A stretch of 64,000 nucleotides of DNA from positions 21,593 to 85,592 of the forward strand of contig NZ_UTBG01000012.1 of NCBI RefSeq assembly GCF_900580675.1. The letters run 5' to 3'. Below, one piece after another: positions 1-8,198 of this stretch. Each line of letters begins with the position of its first letter. Positions within the stretch are counted from its first letter, which is position 1. The translations under genes and the position numbers were made by a program. The notes below the pieces were generated by a model. It was given only the letters and a program-made list of their open reading frames with translations. It was not told where the DNA came from and searched no databases. Source of the DNA: Pseudomonas viridiflava. Its GTDB lineage: Bacteria > Pseudomonadota > Gammaproteobacteria > Pseudomonadales > Pseudomonadaceae.

Positions 1-725
1 GTTTGCAGACGCGTCTTGCCGATGATGGTGGCGTTCAACTGGGTGCCGGGCAGGGCAGGCAGGCCGCCCAATTGACCGGTGGCTACCTGGACGTTCTGTG
101 CGGAGATGGCGGTGCTGACGTCTACCGGGGTCAGCTGGAAGTTGTTCAGCTTCGCCGGGTCCAACCAGATACGCATGGCGTACTGCGAACCGAACACCTG
201 GAAGTCACCCACACCCGCGGTACGCGAGATCGGGTCCTGGATGTTGGACACGATGTAGTTGGAGAGGTCGTCCTTGGTCATGCTGCCGTCTTCCGACACC
301 AGACCGATTACCATCAGGAAGTTCTTCACCGACTTGGTCACGCGGATACCCTGCTGCTGCACTTCTTGCGGCAGCAGTGGAGTCGCCAGGTTCAGCTTGT
401 TCTGCACCTGAACCTGGGCGATGTCCGGGTTGGTACCCTGGTTGAACGTCGCGGTGATGGTCATGCTGCCGTCGGAGTTACTGTCCGAGGCGACATAACG
501 CAGGTTGTCGATACCGTTGAGCTGTTGCTCGATGACCTGCACCACGGTGTCCTGCACGGTTTGTGCGGACGCGCCTGGGTAGGTCACCTGGATATCGATG
601 GCGGTTGGCGCAATGGCCGGGTATTGGTTAATGGGCAACTTCAGGATCGACAGTGCCCCGACCAGCATGATCACCAGGGCAATTACCCAGGCGAAAATGG
701 GACGGTCGATAAAAAATTTCGACAT
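1..725 (-). CDS. emhB: RND multidrug efflux inner-membrane transporter, N-terminal part (EmhB/TtgB/MexB type)
   Basis: Proton-driven RND pump subunit that exports hydrophobic drugs and solvents through a tripartite complex with the adjacent fusion protein and an outer-membrane channel. Only the first 241 or so residues are in the window; the reading frame runs off the left edge. The N-terminus [14 protein letters not shown] is the classical HAE1 start, followed by the first transmembrane helix and the porter domain ([16 protein letters not shown]). The start lies 3 nt after the emhA stop, so the genes are co-transcribed. Family assignment is firm; the choice between the emh, ttg and mex names is by similarity only. 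Confidence 0.95.
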   Translation of the reverse strand, partial: MSKFFIDRPIFAWVIALVIMLVGALSILKLPINQYPAIAPTAIDIQVTYPGASAQTVQDTVVQVIEQQLNGIDNLRYVASDSNSDGSMTITATFNQGTNPDIAQVQVQNKLNLATPLLPQEVQQQGIRVTKSVKNFLMVIGLVSEDGSMTKDDLSNYIVSNIQDPISRTAGVGDFQVFGSQYAMRIWLDPAKLNNFQLTPVDVSTAISAQNVQVATGQLGGLPALPGTQLNATIIGKTRLQ

Positions 726-728
726 GGA

Positions 729-1871
729 TTACTCCCCTTTGCCAGCAGCGGCAGCAGGAGCAGTACCGGCGGGCTTGGCGTTGTCCGCTTCCTTGACCTT
801 GACCTCGGCGCCCGGCTTGACGTACTGCAGGCCTTCGGTGATGACGCGGTCACCGGCATCCAGGCCTTTTTCCACCAGCCAGTAGGCGCCGGCAGTGCGG
901 TTGGCGACCAATACACGCTGCTCGACCTTGTTGTCCTTGTTCACGATCAGCGCGGTCGGGATGCCCTTGAGGTCACGGGTCACGCCTTGCTGAGGTGCCA
1001 GGATGGCCTTGCTGTTCACACCGGCTTGCAGTTGGGCGTGTACGAACATGCCCGGCAGCAGGGTGTGGTCAGGGTTCGGGAACACCGCGCGCAGGGTCAC
1101 GGAACCGGTGGTCTGGTCGACCGACACTTCGGAGAACTCAAGCTTGCCTTCCTGGCCGTAGTCGCTGCCGTCTTCCAGGGTCAGCTTGACCTTGGCGGCA
1201 TTCGCGCCGGCCTTTTCCAGTTGGCCGCTTTCCAGGTCGCGGCGCAGTTTCAGCATTTCAGCCGAGGACTGTGTGACGTCAACGTAGATCGGGTCCAGTT
1301 GCTGGATCACGGCCATGGCATCGGCCTGGCCGTTGCTGACCAGCGCACCTTCGGTGACCGCAGAACGGCCAATACGCCCGGAAATCGGCGCGTACACCTT
1401 GGTGTAACGCACATTGATCTGGGCGGTTTGAACGTTTGCTTCGGCCGTCATGCGGTTGGCGACGGCGGTGTCGTATTCCTGGCGGCTGACGGCTTGCTCA
1501 TCGACCAACTGCTTGTAGCGGTCGGTGATGGACTTGGTCTGCGTCAGTGTGGCCTGTGCGCTTTTCAGGGTGGCCTCATAGACCGACGGGTCGATCTGGT
1601 AGAGCTGCTGGCCTTCCTTCACGTCTGCGCCTTCCTTGTACAGGCGCTTGAGAATGATGCCGTTGACCTGTGGCCGAACTTCCGCGATGCGGAAGGCCGT
1701 GGTGCGGCCTGGCAGCTCGGAGGTCAGGGTAAAGGCTTGGGGTTGAAGGGTGACCACGCCGACCTGAGGGGGTTGAGCGGGCGGAGCCGCTTCTTCCTTT
1801 TTACATCCGCTGAGCAGCGATGCCAGGGCGACGGCAGTGACCAGAGCGGTAACAGCTGGCTTAAGTTGCAT
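729..1871 (-). CDS. emhA: RND efflux periplasmic adaptor (membrane fusion) lipoprotein
   Basis: Periplasmic adaptor joining the RND pump to the outer-membrane channel. It has 380 residues, the usual MexA/TtgA length. The signal peptide ends in the lipobox LLSGC (Cys23). A lipoyl/barrel-sandwich half, an alpha-hairpin with heptads around residues 90-160, and the returning half (YAPISGRIGRSAVTEG) follow. I chose the ATG at 1871 because the upstream extension would destroy the lipoprotein signal. First gene of emhAB(C), transcribed away from emhR across the shared operator region. Confidence 0.95.
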   Translation of the reverse strand: MQLKPAVTALVTAVALASLLSGCKKEEAAPPAQPPQVGVVTLQPQAFTLTSELPGRTTAFRIAEVRPQVNGIILKRLYKEGADVKEGQQLYQIDPSVYEATLKSAQATLTQTKSITDRYKQLVDEQAVSRQEYDTAVANRMTAEANVQTAQINVRYTKVYAPISGRIGRSAVTEGALVSNGQADAMAVIQQLDPIYVDVTQSSAEMLKLRRDLESGQLEKAGANAAKVKLTLEDGSDYGQEGKLEFSEVSVDQTTGSVTLRAVFPNPDHTLLPGMFVHAQLQAGVNSKAILAPQQGVTRDLKGIPTALIVNKDNKVEQRVLVANRTAGAYWLVEKGLDAGDRVITEGLQYVKPGAEVKVKEADNAKPAGTAPAAAAGKGE

Positions 1872-1961
1872 GAAGATCCTCGGGTCAGGCGCGCAGGGTG
1901 CGCACAAGAAGTGTGTAAGGGTAAAAAACAGGCTGTGTGTAGATAAGTAGCTTGCTACGCA

Positions 1962-1991
1962 ATATACTTACGTTCATGGTTGTTTGTAAAC
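1962..1991 (-). promoter_or_regulatory. EmhR/TtgR operator overlapping the emhA promoter
   Basis: On the minus strand this block reads TTTACAAACAACCATG then AACGTAAGTATAT, close to the TtgR operator as I remember it from P. putida. A -35 TTTACA (1990-1985), an 18-nt spacer and a -10 TATATT (1966-1961) fit inside it, so repressor binding would occlude RNA polymerase. A plus-strand TTGACA at 1994-1999 may serve emhR, but its -10 is unclear. Operator identity is by recalled similarity; the promoter match is read directly. Confidence 0.75.
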
Positions 1992-2157
1992 TCTTGACAG
2001 GCTTCGCGCAATGTAGACAAAGCAGCGCCCAAAGCCTCGATTCTAGTACGTTCGGCGCCCATGACGGTGTCGTCCCACAATTATTCAGATGATCGTTACC
2101 GCCTATTAACTCTGCGTTACCGATAGTCCCACGTGTTCTGATTGAGGTTTTACTGCC

Positions 2158-2790
2158 ATGGTTCGTCGCACCAAAGAGGAAGCTCAGGAAACGCGCAGCC
2201 AAATTCTCGACGCCGCCGAGCAAGCCTTCTATGCGCGCGGCGTTGCGCGGACTACGCTCGCCGACATCGCCGCGCTGGCGGGCGTGACGAGGGGTGCCAT
2301 TTACTGGCACTTCAGCAATAAATCCGACTTGCTTCAGGCGTTGCTCGACACACTGCACGAGCCGCTGGACGAGTTGGCCAGGGCCAGTGAGAGTGAGGAT
2401 GAACTCGACCCGCTGGGTTGCATGCGCAAGCTGCTGATTCATTTGTTTCATCAAGTTGCCCTGGACCCGAAAACCCGGCGCATCAATGAGATTCTTTTCC
2501 ATAAGTGCGAATTCACCGATGAAATGTGTGACATGCGCCGCCAACGCCAGACTCACAGCCTGGAATGCAACCTGCGCATCGGCCTGACACTACGTAATGC
2601 GGTCCATCGCGGGCAACTTCCGGAAAATCTCGACACCACGCGTGGCGCGGTGTGTATTCATGCCTACATCAACGGGCTGATTGGTCAGTGGCTGTTGGTG
2701 CCCGACAGCTTCCAGTTGCACCAGGATGCCGAACGTTGGGTCGATACCGGGCTCGACATGCTGCGCTGGAGCCCCAGCCTGCGCAATTAA
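2158..2790 (+). CDS. emhR: TetR-family repressor of the RND efflux pump
   Basis: Drug-responsive repressor of the divergent efflux operon. It has 210 residues. The N-terminal TetR helix-turn-helix is clear ([39 protein letters not shown]), followed by an all-helical ligand domain containing [36 protein letters not shown] and [10 protein letters not shown], all shared with TtgR/MexR2-type regulators. The start follows a 286-nt intergenic region holding the operator. In the family, antibiotics or plant phenolics release the protein from DNA; that is inferred here. Confidence 0.93.
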   Translation: MVRRTKEEAQETRSQILDAAEQAFYARGVARTTLADIAALAGVTRGAIYWHFSNKSDLLQALLDTLHEPLDELARASESEDELDPLGCMRKLLIHLFHQVALDPKTRRINEILFHKCEFTDEMCDMRRQRQTHSLECNLRIGLTLRNAVHRGQLPENLDTTRGAVCIHAYINGLIGQWLLVPDSFQLHQDAERWVDTGLDMLRWSPSLRN

Positions 2791-2973
2791 CACAAAATGC
2801 GTAATTGCGTCCGGTTGTGTCAACAGTAAAGACCAGGGACAGTCAATCGTCCCTTTGCCTGATCAGTGGGGTGACTTTATATACGGGCTGGCGGGCGGTT
2901 GATAGGTAGCCGCCTAAGTATTTTGTAGCGATTTTGTTGCAATGCTGTGAAGGAATGTTTCGTAGCCAGTGTG

Positions 2974-3007
2974 AAAAAGCCCCGGTTCCTGCGAACCGGG
3001 GCTTTTT
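2974..3007. terminator. Bidirectional rho-independent terminator between emhR and xenB
   Basis: A perfect inverted repeat (AAAAAGCCCCGGTTC / GAACCGGGGCTTTTT, loop CTGC) with A-run and T-run flanks lies between two convergent genes and can stop transcription from both strands. Confidence 0.9.
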
Positions 3008-3037
3008 CGTTTCAGCACGTTTCTCTCAGGGCTTACA

Positions 3038-4093
3038 TCACAGCGCCAGGGTCGGGTAGTCGATATAACCGACCGGGCCTTTGGCATAGAAGGTTTCCGG
3101 GTGCGCTTCGTTCAGCGGCGCATCGGCTTTCAAACGCGCCGGCAGGTCCGGGTTGGCAATGAACGGTACGCCGAAAGCCACCGCGTCCGCTTTGCCCGAG
3201 GCCAGCCAGGCGTTGGCGCTGTCCTTGGTGAAGCGTTCATTGGCGATGTACGGGCCACCGAAGGCTTTTTTCAGTTGCGGCCCAAGGCTGTCGCCGGCTT
3301 CTTTCTCGCGCGAGCAGATGAACGCAATACCACGCTTGCCCAACTCGCTGGCGACGTAGGTGAAGGTTTCTGCCAGGTTGTCGTCGCCCATGTCATGGGC
3401 ATCGGCGCGTGGTGCCAGGTGCACGCCCACACGGCCGGCGCCCCAGACTTCGATGGCGGCGTCGGTCACTTCGAGCAGCAGGCGCGCACGGTTTTCCAGG
3501 GAGCCGCCGTAGTGGTCGGTGCGCTGGTTGGTGCTGCTCTGCAGGAACTGGTCAAGCAGGTAGCCGTTGGCGCCGTGGATTTCCACGCCGTCGAAGCCTG
3601 CAGCCTTGGCGTTCTCGGCGCCGGTGCGGTAAGCGTCGACGATGTCGGCGATTTCAGCGGTTTCCAGGGCGCGCGGGGTCGGGTAGTCGGCCAGCGGGCG
3701 AACCAGGCTGACGTGGCCTTTAGCCTGGATCGCGCTCGGCGCCACCGGCGTTTCGCCGTTCAGGTAGGACTCATGGGAGATACGGCCAACGTGCCACAGC
3801 TGCAGGAAGATCTTGCCGCCGGCACCGTGCACGGCTTTGGTGACGTTGGCCCAGCCACGTACCTGGTCATTGGACCAGATGCCCGGGGTGTCCGGGTAGC
3901 CGACGCCCAGTGGCGTCACCGAGGTGGCTTCGCTGAGGATCAGCCCGGCGGAAGCGCGTTGCACGTAGTACTCGGCCATCAGCGCGTTGGGAACGCGACC
4001 GGCGTCGGCACGGCAGCGGGTCAGCGGCGCCATGATGATGCGGTTCGACAGTTCCAGGTCGCCCAGTTTGATCGGATCGAAAATAGTCGTCAT
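3038..4093 (-). CDS. xenB: Old-yellow-enzyme alkene/nitro reductase, XenB type
   Basis: FMN-dependent NAD(P)H oxidoreductase that reduces activated alkenes, N-ethylmaleimide-like electrophiles and nitroaromatics. It has 351 residues, the normal OYE length. The sequence follows Pseudomonas XenB closely: IIMAPLTRCRAD (FMN site), QLWHVGRISH, DGVEIHGANGYLLDQFL (His/Asn substrate site), RTDHYGGSLENR, and the C-terminal phosphate-binding VAFGVPFIANPDLP. Last gene of an arsR-MFS-xenB operon, 27 nt behind the MFS gene, which suggests coordinated detoxification and export of electrophiles. Confidence 0.92.
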   Translation of the reverse strand: MTTIFDPIKLGDLELSNRIIMAPLTRCRADAGRVPNALMAEYYVQRASAGLILSEATSVTPLGVGYPDTPGIWSNDQVRGWANVTKAVHGAGGKIFLQLWHVGRISHESYLNGETPVAPSAIQAKGHVSLVRPLADYPTPRALETAEIADIVDAYRTGAENAKAAGFDGVEIHGANGYLLDQFLQSSTNQRTDHYGGSLENRARLLLEVTDAAIEVWGAGRVGVHLAPRADAHDMGDDNLAETFTYVASELGKRGIAFICSREKEAGDSLGPQLKKAFGGPYIANERFTKDSANAWLASGKADAVAFGVPFIANPDLPARLKADAPLNEAHPETFYAKGPVGYIDYPTLAL

Positions 4094-4120
4094 GGGATTA
4101 CACCCTTCTCTTGAGTTTGA

Positions 4121-5287
4121 TCAGTGGGTCGCAGGGGCCAGGTCGGCATTGCCGTTCTGACGGAAAGTAATCAGGGTCACCAGCAGCGCCAGGATCGCCA
4201 GGGCCGCAGCGGCCAGGGGCACGCTGGTCAGGCCGAAACCGTGGGCAATCACGCTGCCGCCGACCCAGGCGCCGAGGGCGTTGCCGATGTTGAAGGCGCC
4301 GATGTTCAGGGTGGACACCAGGTTCGGCGCCGCCTTGCCGAAGGTCACCACGTTGATCTGCAGCGCCGGTACGGCGGCAAACGAGGCGGTGGCCCACAGG
4401 AACAGGGTGATTTCAGCCGGGATGATCGCGACGCTGGTCCAGGTCAGTACCGTGGAGACCACCGCCATGCTGATGAACACGCCGATCAGCGTGGCCGCCA
4501 GGCGTTTGTCCGCCAGCTTGCCGCCGATGATGTTACCCACGGTCAGGCCCAGGCCGATCAGCAGCAGGGTCCAGGTCACGCCTTTGGGCGAGACGCCGGT
4601 GACGTCGCCGAGCAGCGGCGCCACATAGGTGAAGAGGGTGAACATGGACGCGGCGAACAGCGCGGTCATGGTCAGCGACAGCCAGATGCCGGCGCCTTTG
4701 AGGGCGGCCAGTTCGGCGCGCATGTCGAGTTTTTCCTCGTCACGCTTGGCCGGCAGGAAGCGGATCAGGCCGATCAGCGCGATCACACCGATCACCGTCA
4801 CCGCCCAGAAGGTCGAGCGCCAGCCGGCTTGCTGGCCCAGCGCGGTACCCAATGGCACCCCGAGCACGTTGGCCAGGGTCAGGCCGGTGAACATCAAGGC
4901 CACGGCCGAAGCGCGTTTGTTGGCCGGCACCAGGTTGGCGGCAACCACCGAGCCGATCCCGAAGAACGCGCCATGGCACAGCGCGGTGACTACGCGGGCA
5001 ACCATCAGTACGTTGTAGTCACTGGCGATTGCGCAGAGCAAATTGCCGACAATAAAGATGCCCATCAATGCTACCAGTGCGGCCTTGCGTGGCAGCTTGG
5101 CGGTGGCCAGTGCCATGAAGGGCGCGCCAATGGCCACGCCCAGGGCGTAGCCGGTGACCAGCCAGCCGGCGCCGGGAATCGACACGCCGAGGTCCGCCGC
5201 CACATCGGGCAGCAAGCCCATGATGACGAACTCGGTGGTGCCGATGGCGAAGGCGCTCAGGGCCAATATGAGGAGCGAGAGGGGCAT
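4121..5287 (-). CDS. MFS exporter, DHA1 family (AraJ/YdhP-like)
   Basis: Twelve-helix proton-coupled exporter of 388 residues. The N-terminus LSAFAIGTTEFVIMGLLPDVA is the hallmark of the sugar-efflux/chloramphenicol-resistance DHA1 subfamily (AraJ, YdhP, Cmx). Motif A-like ATAKLPRKAAL follows helix 2, and motif C-like FTGLTLANVLGVPLGTALG lies in helix 5. It sits 13 nt after the ArsR gene and 27 nt before xenB in one operon. Substrate unknown; the neighbours suggest a toxic electrophile or quinone. YdhP-like is the closest named relative I recognise. Confidence 0.85.
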   Translation of the reverse strand: MPLSLLILALSAFAIGTTEFVIMGLLPDVAADLGVSIPGAGWLVTGYALGVAIGAPFMALATAKLPRKAALVALMGIFIVGNLLCAIASDYNVLMVARVVTALCHGAFFGIGSVVAANLVPANKRASAVALMFTGLTLANVLGVPLGTALGQQAGWRSTFWAVTVIGVIALIGLIRFLPAKRDEEKLDMRAELAALKGAGIWLSLTMTALFAASMFTLFTYVAPLLGDVTGVSPKGVTWTLLLIGLGLTVGNIIGGKLADKRLAATLIGVFISMAVVSTVLTWTSVAIIPAEITLFLWATASFAAVPALQINVVTFGKAAPNLVSTLNIGAFNIGNALGAWVGGSVIAHGFGLTSVPLAAAALAILALLVTLITFRQNGNADLAPATH

Positions 5288-5300
5288 TTGCGTGTCCTTG

Positions 5301-5618
5301 TTACAGCGCCGGTGCGCTGAGTTCTGTGATAAGCGCCGCGAGGAAGGCCTGGATGACGGCTTCGTTGCGTTTGAAAAAGTGCCACTGCCCGGCCTTCTGG
5401 CTGCTGATCAGACCCGCGCGTTGCAAGGTGGCCAAGTGGGCCGACACGGTCGACTGGGACAAGCCGCAGCGCTGATCGATCTGGCCGGCGCAGATGCCGT
5501 ATTCGTGGTTGTGCAATTGCTCGGGGAATTGCGCTTTCGGGTCTTTGAGCCAGGTGAGGATGTCTCGTCGTACTGGGTGTGCCAGGGCTTTTATTATTTC
5601 GTCGAGGTCAATGGACAT
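5301..5618 (-). CDS. ArsR-family winged-helix repressor
   Basis: Small repressor of 105 residues with the ArsR fold: ALAHPVRRDILTWL, recognition helix GLSQSTVSAHLATLQRAGLI, wing KAGQWHFFKRN. I took the ATG at 5618 (MSIDLDEI); the longer frame up to 5774 runs through the promoter. It lacks the usual metal-binding ELCVC motif in helix 3. Cys43 and Cys51 lie just before and at the start of the recognition helix, so redox or electrophile sensing is possible. First gene of the arsR-MFS-xenB operon, probably autoregulated through the repeats at 5642-5735. Confidence 0.85.
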   Translation of the reverse strand: MSIDLDEIIKALAHPVRRDILTWLKDPKAQFPEQLHNHEYGICAGQIDQRCGLSQSTVSAHLATLQRAGLISSQKAGQWHFFKRNEAVIQAFLAALITELSAPAL

Positions 5619-5641
5619 GGCAGGTGCTCGGTTTCGTAAAG

Positions 5642-5735
5642 CGTTATATCGCGATGAGGCGAACTTTAAATCGTAATATCCCGATACACCAATATGATTT
5701 TGGTCTGAGGTCAGGCTGAATCGGTATATCGGGTT
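5642..5735. promoter_or_regulatory. Three phased operator-like repeats upstream of arsR
   Basis: Three copies of CGnnATATC(C/G)(C/G)G occur at 5642-5655 (CGTTATATCGCGAT), 5672-5685 (CGTAATATCCCGAT) and 5722-5735 (CGGTATATCGGGTT). Their starts are 30 and 50 bp apart, that is whole helical turns. They lie between arsR and the divergent acpH and are likely sites for the ArsR protein. The pattern is seen directly; the binding is inferred. Confidence 0.55.
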
Positions 5736-5772
5736 ATAACGATGCATTGACGGCAGTGCTAGACTGCGCGCC

Positions 5773-6357
5773 ATGAATTATCTCGCACATCTGCACCTGG
5801 GCGGCCAACTCCCTGCACAACTGCTGGGCAGCCTGTATGGCGACTTCGTCAAAGGCCGCCTGCAGGGCCAGTTCAGCCCGCAAATCGAGTCGGCGATCCA
5901 ATTGCACCGCTCCATCGACCGTTTCACTGACAGCCACCCCTTGGTCGCGGCGGCGTTGTCGCGCTTCAGCCTGACGCGCAGACGCTACGCGGGGATCGTC
6001 CTCGATGTGTTTTTTGACCATTGCCTGGCGCGGGATTGGGCGCTGTATGCCGACCAGCCCCTGGAGCACTTCACCTCGCAGGTGTACCGCGTGCTGGCGG
6101 CAGAACCGCAGTTACCGGGGCGGCTGGCGCAGATTGCGCCCTATATGGCGGCGGATGACTGGCTGGGCTCGTACCGCGAGTTTGCGGTGATGGACCAGGT
6201 GTTGCGGGGAATCTCGCGGCGGCTGACGCAGCCTGAGGAATTGGGCTATGCCATGCAGGAGTTGCGGCAGCTGTATGAACCGCTGAGTGAGGACTTCCGG
6301 GTGTTTTACCCCGAGTTACAGGCATTTGCACAGTCCCACCTGATTAGTGGGATCTAA
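5773..6357 (+). CDS. acpH: Acyl carrier protein phosphodiesterase
   Basis: Removes the phosphopantetheine arm from holo-ACP (HD-like AcpH family). It has 194 residues, as in E. coli AcpH. MNYLAHLHL, LLGSLYGDFVKG, LHRSIDRFTDSHP and LDVFFDHCLARDW contain the conserved His and Asp residues of the metal site. Monocistronic: a divergent ArsR operon lies upstream and a REPIN directly downstream. Confidence 0.92.
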   Translation: MNYLAHLHLGGQLPAQLLGSLYGDFVKGRLQGQFSPQIESAIQLHRSIDRFTDSHPLVAAALSRFSLTRRRYAGIVLDVFFDHCLARDWALYADQPLEHFTSQVYRVLAAEPQLPGRLAQIAPYMAADDWLGSYREFAVMDQVLRGISRRLTQPEELGYAMQELRQLYEPLSEDFRVFYPELQAFAQSHLISGI

Positions 6358-6358
6358 A

Positions 6359-6447
6359 TGTGGGAGCGGGCTTGCTCGCGAATGCGGTGTATCATTCAGT
6401 ACATCTGTAACTGACAGACCGCATTCGCGAGCAAGCCCGCTCCCACA
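6359..6447. repeat. REPIN (two inverted REP half-sites)
   Basis: Left arm TGTGGGAGCGGGCTTGCTCG at 6359 onward and its near-perfect inverse ending at 6447, about 30 bp each, separated by about 30 bp. It lies 1 nt after the acpH stop and just before the olsA end, so it may also act as an mRNA 3' stabiliser between convergent genes. Confidence 0.9.
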
Positions 6448-6465
6448 TTTTTGACCGTGCCCGCT

Positions 6466-7257
6466 TCAGGCGGCAAACGCTGGCCGAACCGCCACCTGCT
6501 CTGCTTCCGGCAACGGCCCAAACAACGCCTTCTGCACCGCCTGCTGCGCCTGGAACGCCAGCGCGGCACGTTCCTGCCCGGCGCAGGCGATCGGCTTGAG
6601 CACATGGATCTCCACGTCGCCCTGGTCATGGCCGAACAGGCGCATCAAGTGCGAGAGCAAATCGTCATCGCCAATAAACGGGGCCAGTGGGTCTACTTGC
6701 CCGTCGCGCAGGTAACGAATCGCCACCGGCTGCAGCGACACATCCGCGTCAATCGCACTGGCCAGCAAGCGCCCGTGAAAAGTGCGCAGGCTGCGCCCGT
6801 CGGTGGTGGTGCCTTCGGGGAACATCAGCAGCGGGTGCTGTTGCTCCAAGTGACGGGTCATCTGCTTGCGGATCAATTGGCTGTCGCCTGCACCGCGGCG
6901 GATAAACAGGCTGCCGGCCTTGGCCGCCAACCAGCCGGCCACCGGCCAGGTGCGCACTTCGGCCTTGGACAAAAACGACAGCGGCGTCACCATGCCCAGC
7001 AGCGGAATGTCGGTCCAGGACACGTGGTTGCTCACCCACAGCATCGGCGTTTGCGGCAACTCACCGTGCACCGTCACGCGAAAGGGCAGGGCGTTGGTCA
7101 GCCGCGCCATGAAGAAACGCGACCAGCGCTGGCGGCGCACCATCGAGTTGGCGACCCCCATTCGCTCAAACACACCAAACATTCCTGCCATACTCAAACC
7201 GAGCGCCACCACCAGCAGCACGCGGGCAATGCGCCCGTAAACCCGCAGGCGGCCCAT
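6466..7257 (-). CDS. olsA: Lyso-ornithine lipid O-acyltransferase (PlsC family)
   Basis: Second step of ornithine-lipid synthesis: acylates lyso-ornithine lipid from acyl-ACP. It has 263 residues. One N-terminal membrane helix (VLLVVALGLSMAGMFGVF), then the acyltransferase blocks: NHVSWTDIP (HX4D), FIRRGAG, and FPEGTTTDGRSL. The start ATG at 7257 overlaps the olsB stop (TGATG), which fixes the start and implies translational coupling. The olsBA order matches Pseudomonas. A lysophosphatidate acyltransferase is the alternative, but the coupling to OlsB argues for OlsA. Confidence 0.9.
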   Translation of the reverse strand: MGRLRVYGRIARVLLVVALGLSMAGMFGVFERMGVANSMVRRQRWSRFFMARLTNALPFRVTVHGELPQTPMLWVSNHVSWTDIPLLGMVTPLSFLSKAEVRTWPVAGWLAAKAGSLFIRRGAGDSQLIRKQMTRHLEQQHPLLMFPEGTTTDGRSLRTFHGRLLASAIDADVSLQPVAIRYLRDGQVDPLAPFIGDDDLLSHLMRLFGHDQGDVEIHVLKPIACAGQERAALAFQAQQAVQKALFGPLPEAEQVAVRPAFAA

Positions 7258-8012
7258 CACATGGCCGCCTTGAAGTGGCGGGCGTAGCGCGGGCACAGTT
7301 CATCGCGCTTGAGCAGGATAAACACGTCGGCCACCTGGAAATCTTCATCCCAGCACGGCTCGCCGCAGATCTTCGCGCCCAGGCGCATATAAGCCTTGAG
7401 CAGCGGCGGCATTTCCGCGATGACGTTGGACGGCAGGTCCAGCGCAGGCAGCGGTTTTTTCGGTTCGGCGCGCAGGTGTTCATTGCACAGGTAGCGTTCG
7501 CGCAAGCGCTGCATGATCGCGTGGGCCTGGATGCCGCCGTCGTGCATCGGGATGCTCGCGCACCCCATCAAATAGCTGTAGCCGCCCTGGTTGAGCACTT
7601 CGGCCAGCTCGCCCCACAACACGGCGATGGTGCCGCCGTTGCGGTAAGCCGGGTCGACACAGGTGCGGCCGATTTCCAGAATCGGGCCCTGCAAGTGCAG
7701 CAAGCCATGCAGGCTGAATTCTTCTTCGCTGTAAAAGCGGCCCAAGGTGCTGGCGGCCTGGTGGTCGAGCAAGCGAGTGGTGGCGACCAATCGACCGCTG
7801 TTCAAGTCCCGCACGCCGATGTGGCTGCAGTGAACATCATAATCATCCATGTCCAGACCCAGTTCCGCGCCTTTCAGCTTGGCGTTGAACTCGCCGCTGA
7901 ACACGTTGAACCGCAGAGCCTGGGCTTCCTGCAACGCCTGCGCGCCGATCAGGCGTTCGGCTTGCAGGCGGCGTTCATTGCCGGTGTCGCTGATGCGGGC
8001 GATCTGAGTCAT
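7257..8012 (-). CDS. olsB: L-ornithine N(alpha)-acyltransferase
   Basis: First step of ornithine-lipid synthesis: transfers a 3-hydroxyacyl chain from ACP to ornithine. It has 251 residues and a GNAT/hemolysin-like fold with [50 protein letters not shown] and [11 protein letters not shown], all typical of OlsB. I used the ATG at 8012 (MTQIARI) rather than the longer frame. Pho-box units sit 75-115 bp upstream, consistent with phosphate-starvation induction of phosphorus-free membrane lipids. Confidence 0.92.
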   Translation of the reverse strand: MTQIARISDTGNERRLQAERLIGAQALQEAQALRFNVFSGEFNAKLKGAELGLDMDDYDVHCSHIGVRDLNSGRLVATTRLLDHQAASTLGRFYSEEEFSLHGLLHLQGPILEIGRTCVDPAYRNGGTIAVLWGELAEVLNQGGYSYLMGCASIPMHDGGIQAHAIMQRLRERYLCNEHLRAEPKKPLPALDLPSNVIAEMPPLLKAYMRLGAKICGEPCWDEDFQVADVFILLKRDELCPRYARHFKAAM

Positions 8013-8085
8013 GGCGAATCTCCGAGTGCCGGCCACGATTTCGGCCGGTCGACTTTGTTGTCCAAAGTCAGGCTATGTAGCCTCG

Positions 8086-8125
8086 GTGTCAGCGCCATGA
8101 AGTTACGGTGACGGTTGGATGACAG
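8086..8125 (-). promoter_or_regulatory. Tandem Pho-box units facing olsBA
   Basis: On the minus strand four 7-mers recur every 11 bp: CTGTCAT (8125-8119), CCGTCAC (8114-8108), ACTTCAT (8103-8097), CTGACAC (8092-8086). The PhoB half-site is CTGTCAT with 4-bp spacers. The first, second and fourth are good matches, the third is weak. A possible -10, TACATA, lies at 8079-8074, about 60 nt before the olsB start. Confidence 0.65.
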
Positions 8126-8131
8126 CCCCTT

Positions 8132-8149
8132 TTGTCGCAAATCTGTCAT
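8132..8149 (+). promoter_or_regulatory. Pho box facing the serine hydrolase gene
   Basis: TTGTCGCAAATCTGTCAT matches the PhoB consensus CTGTCATAAATCTGTCAT at 15 of 18 positions. A possible -10 TAGGCT lies at 8160-8165, 10 bp further on, the usual PhoB promoter spacing. It is back to back with the minus-strand array, only 6 bp away. Confidence 0.6.
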
Positions 8150-8198
8150 CAGCCTCGGCTAGGCTCGCGAGCTTGAATGCCCCCTTGAGTTAGCGTCC

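Noticed and set aside
3..1946. Long plus-strand frame across emhB and emhA
   Set aside because: Shadow of two well-recognised efflux genes on the minus strand.
6359..6447. Possible CRISPR-like repeats among the recurring GTGGGAGC elements
   Set aside because: Inverted pairs scattered through the window, not regularly spaced direct repeats, and no cas genes.
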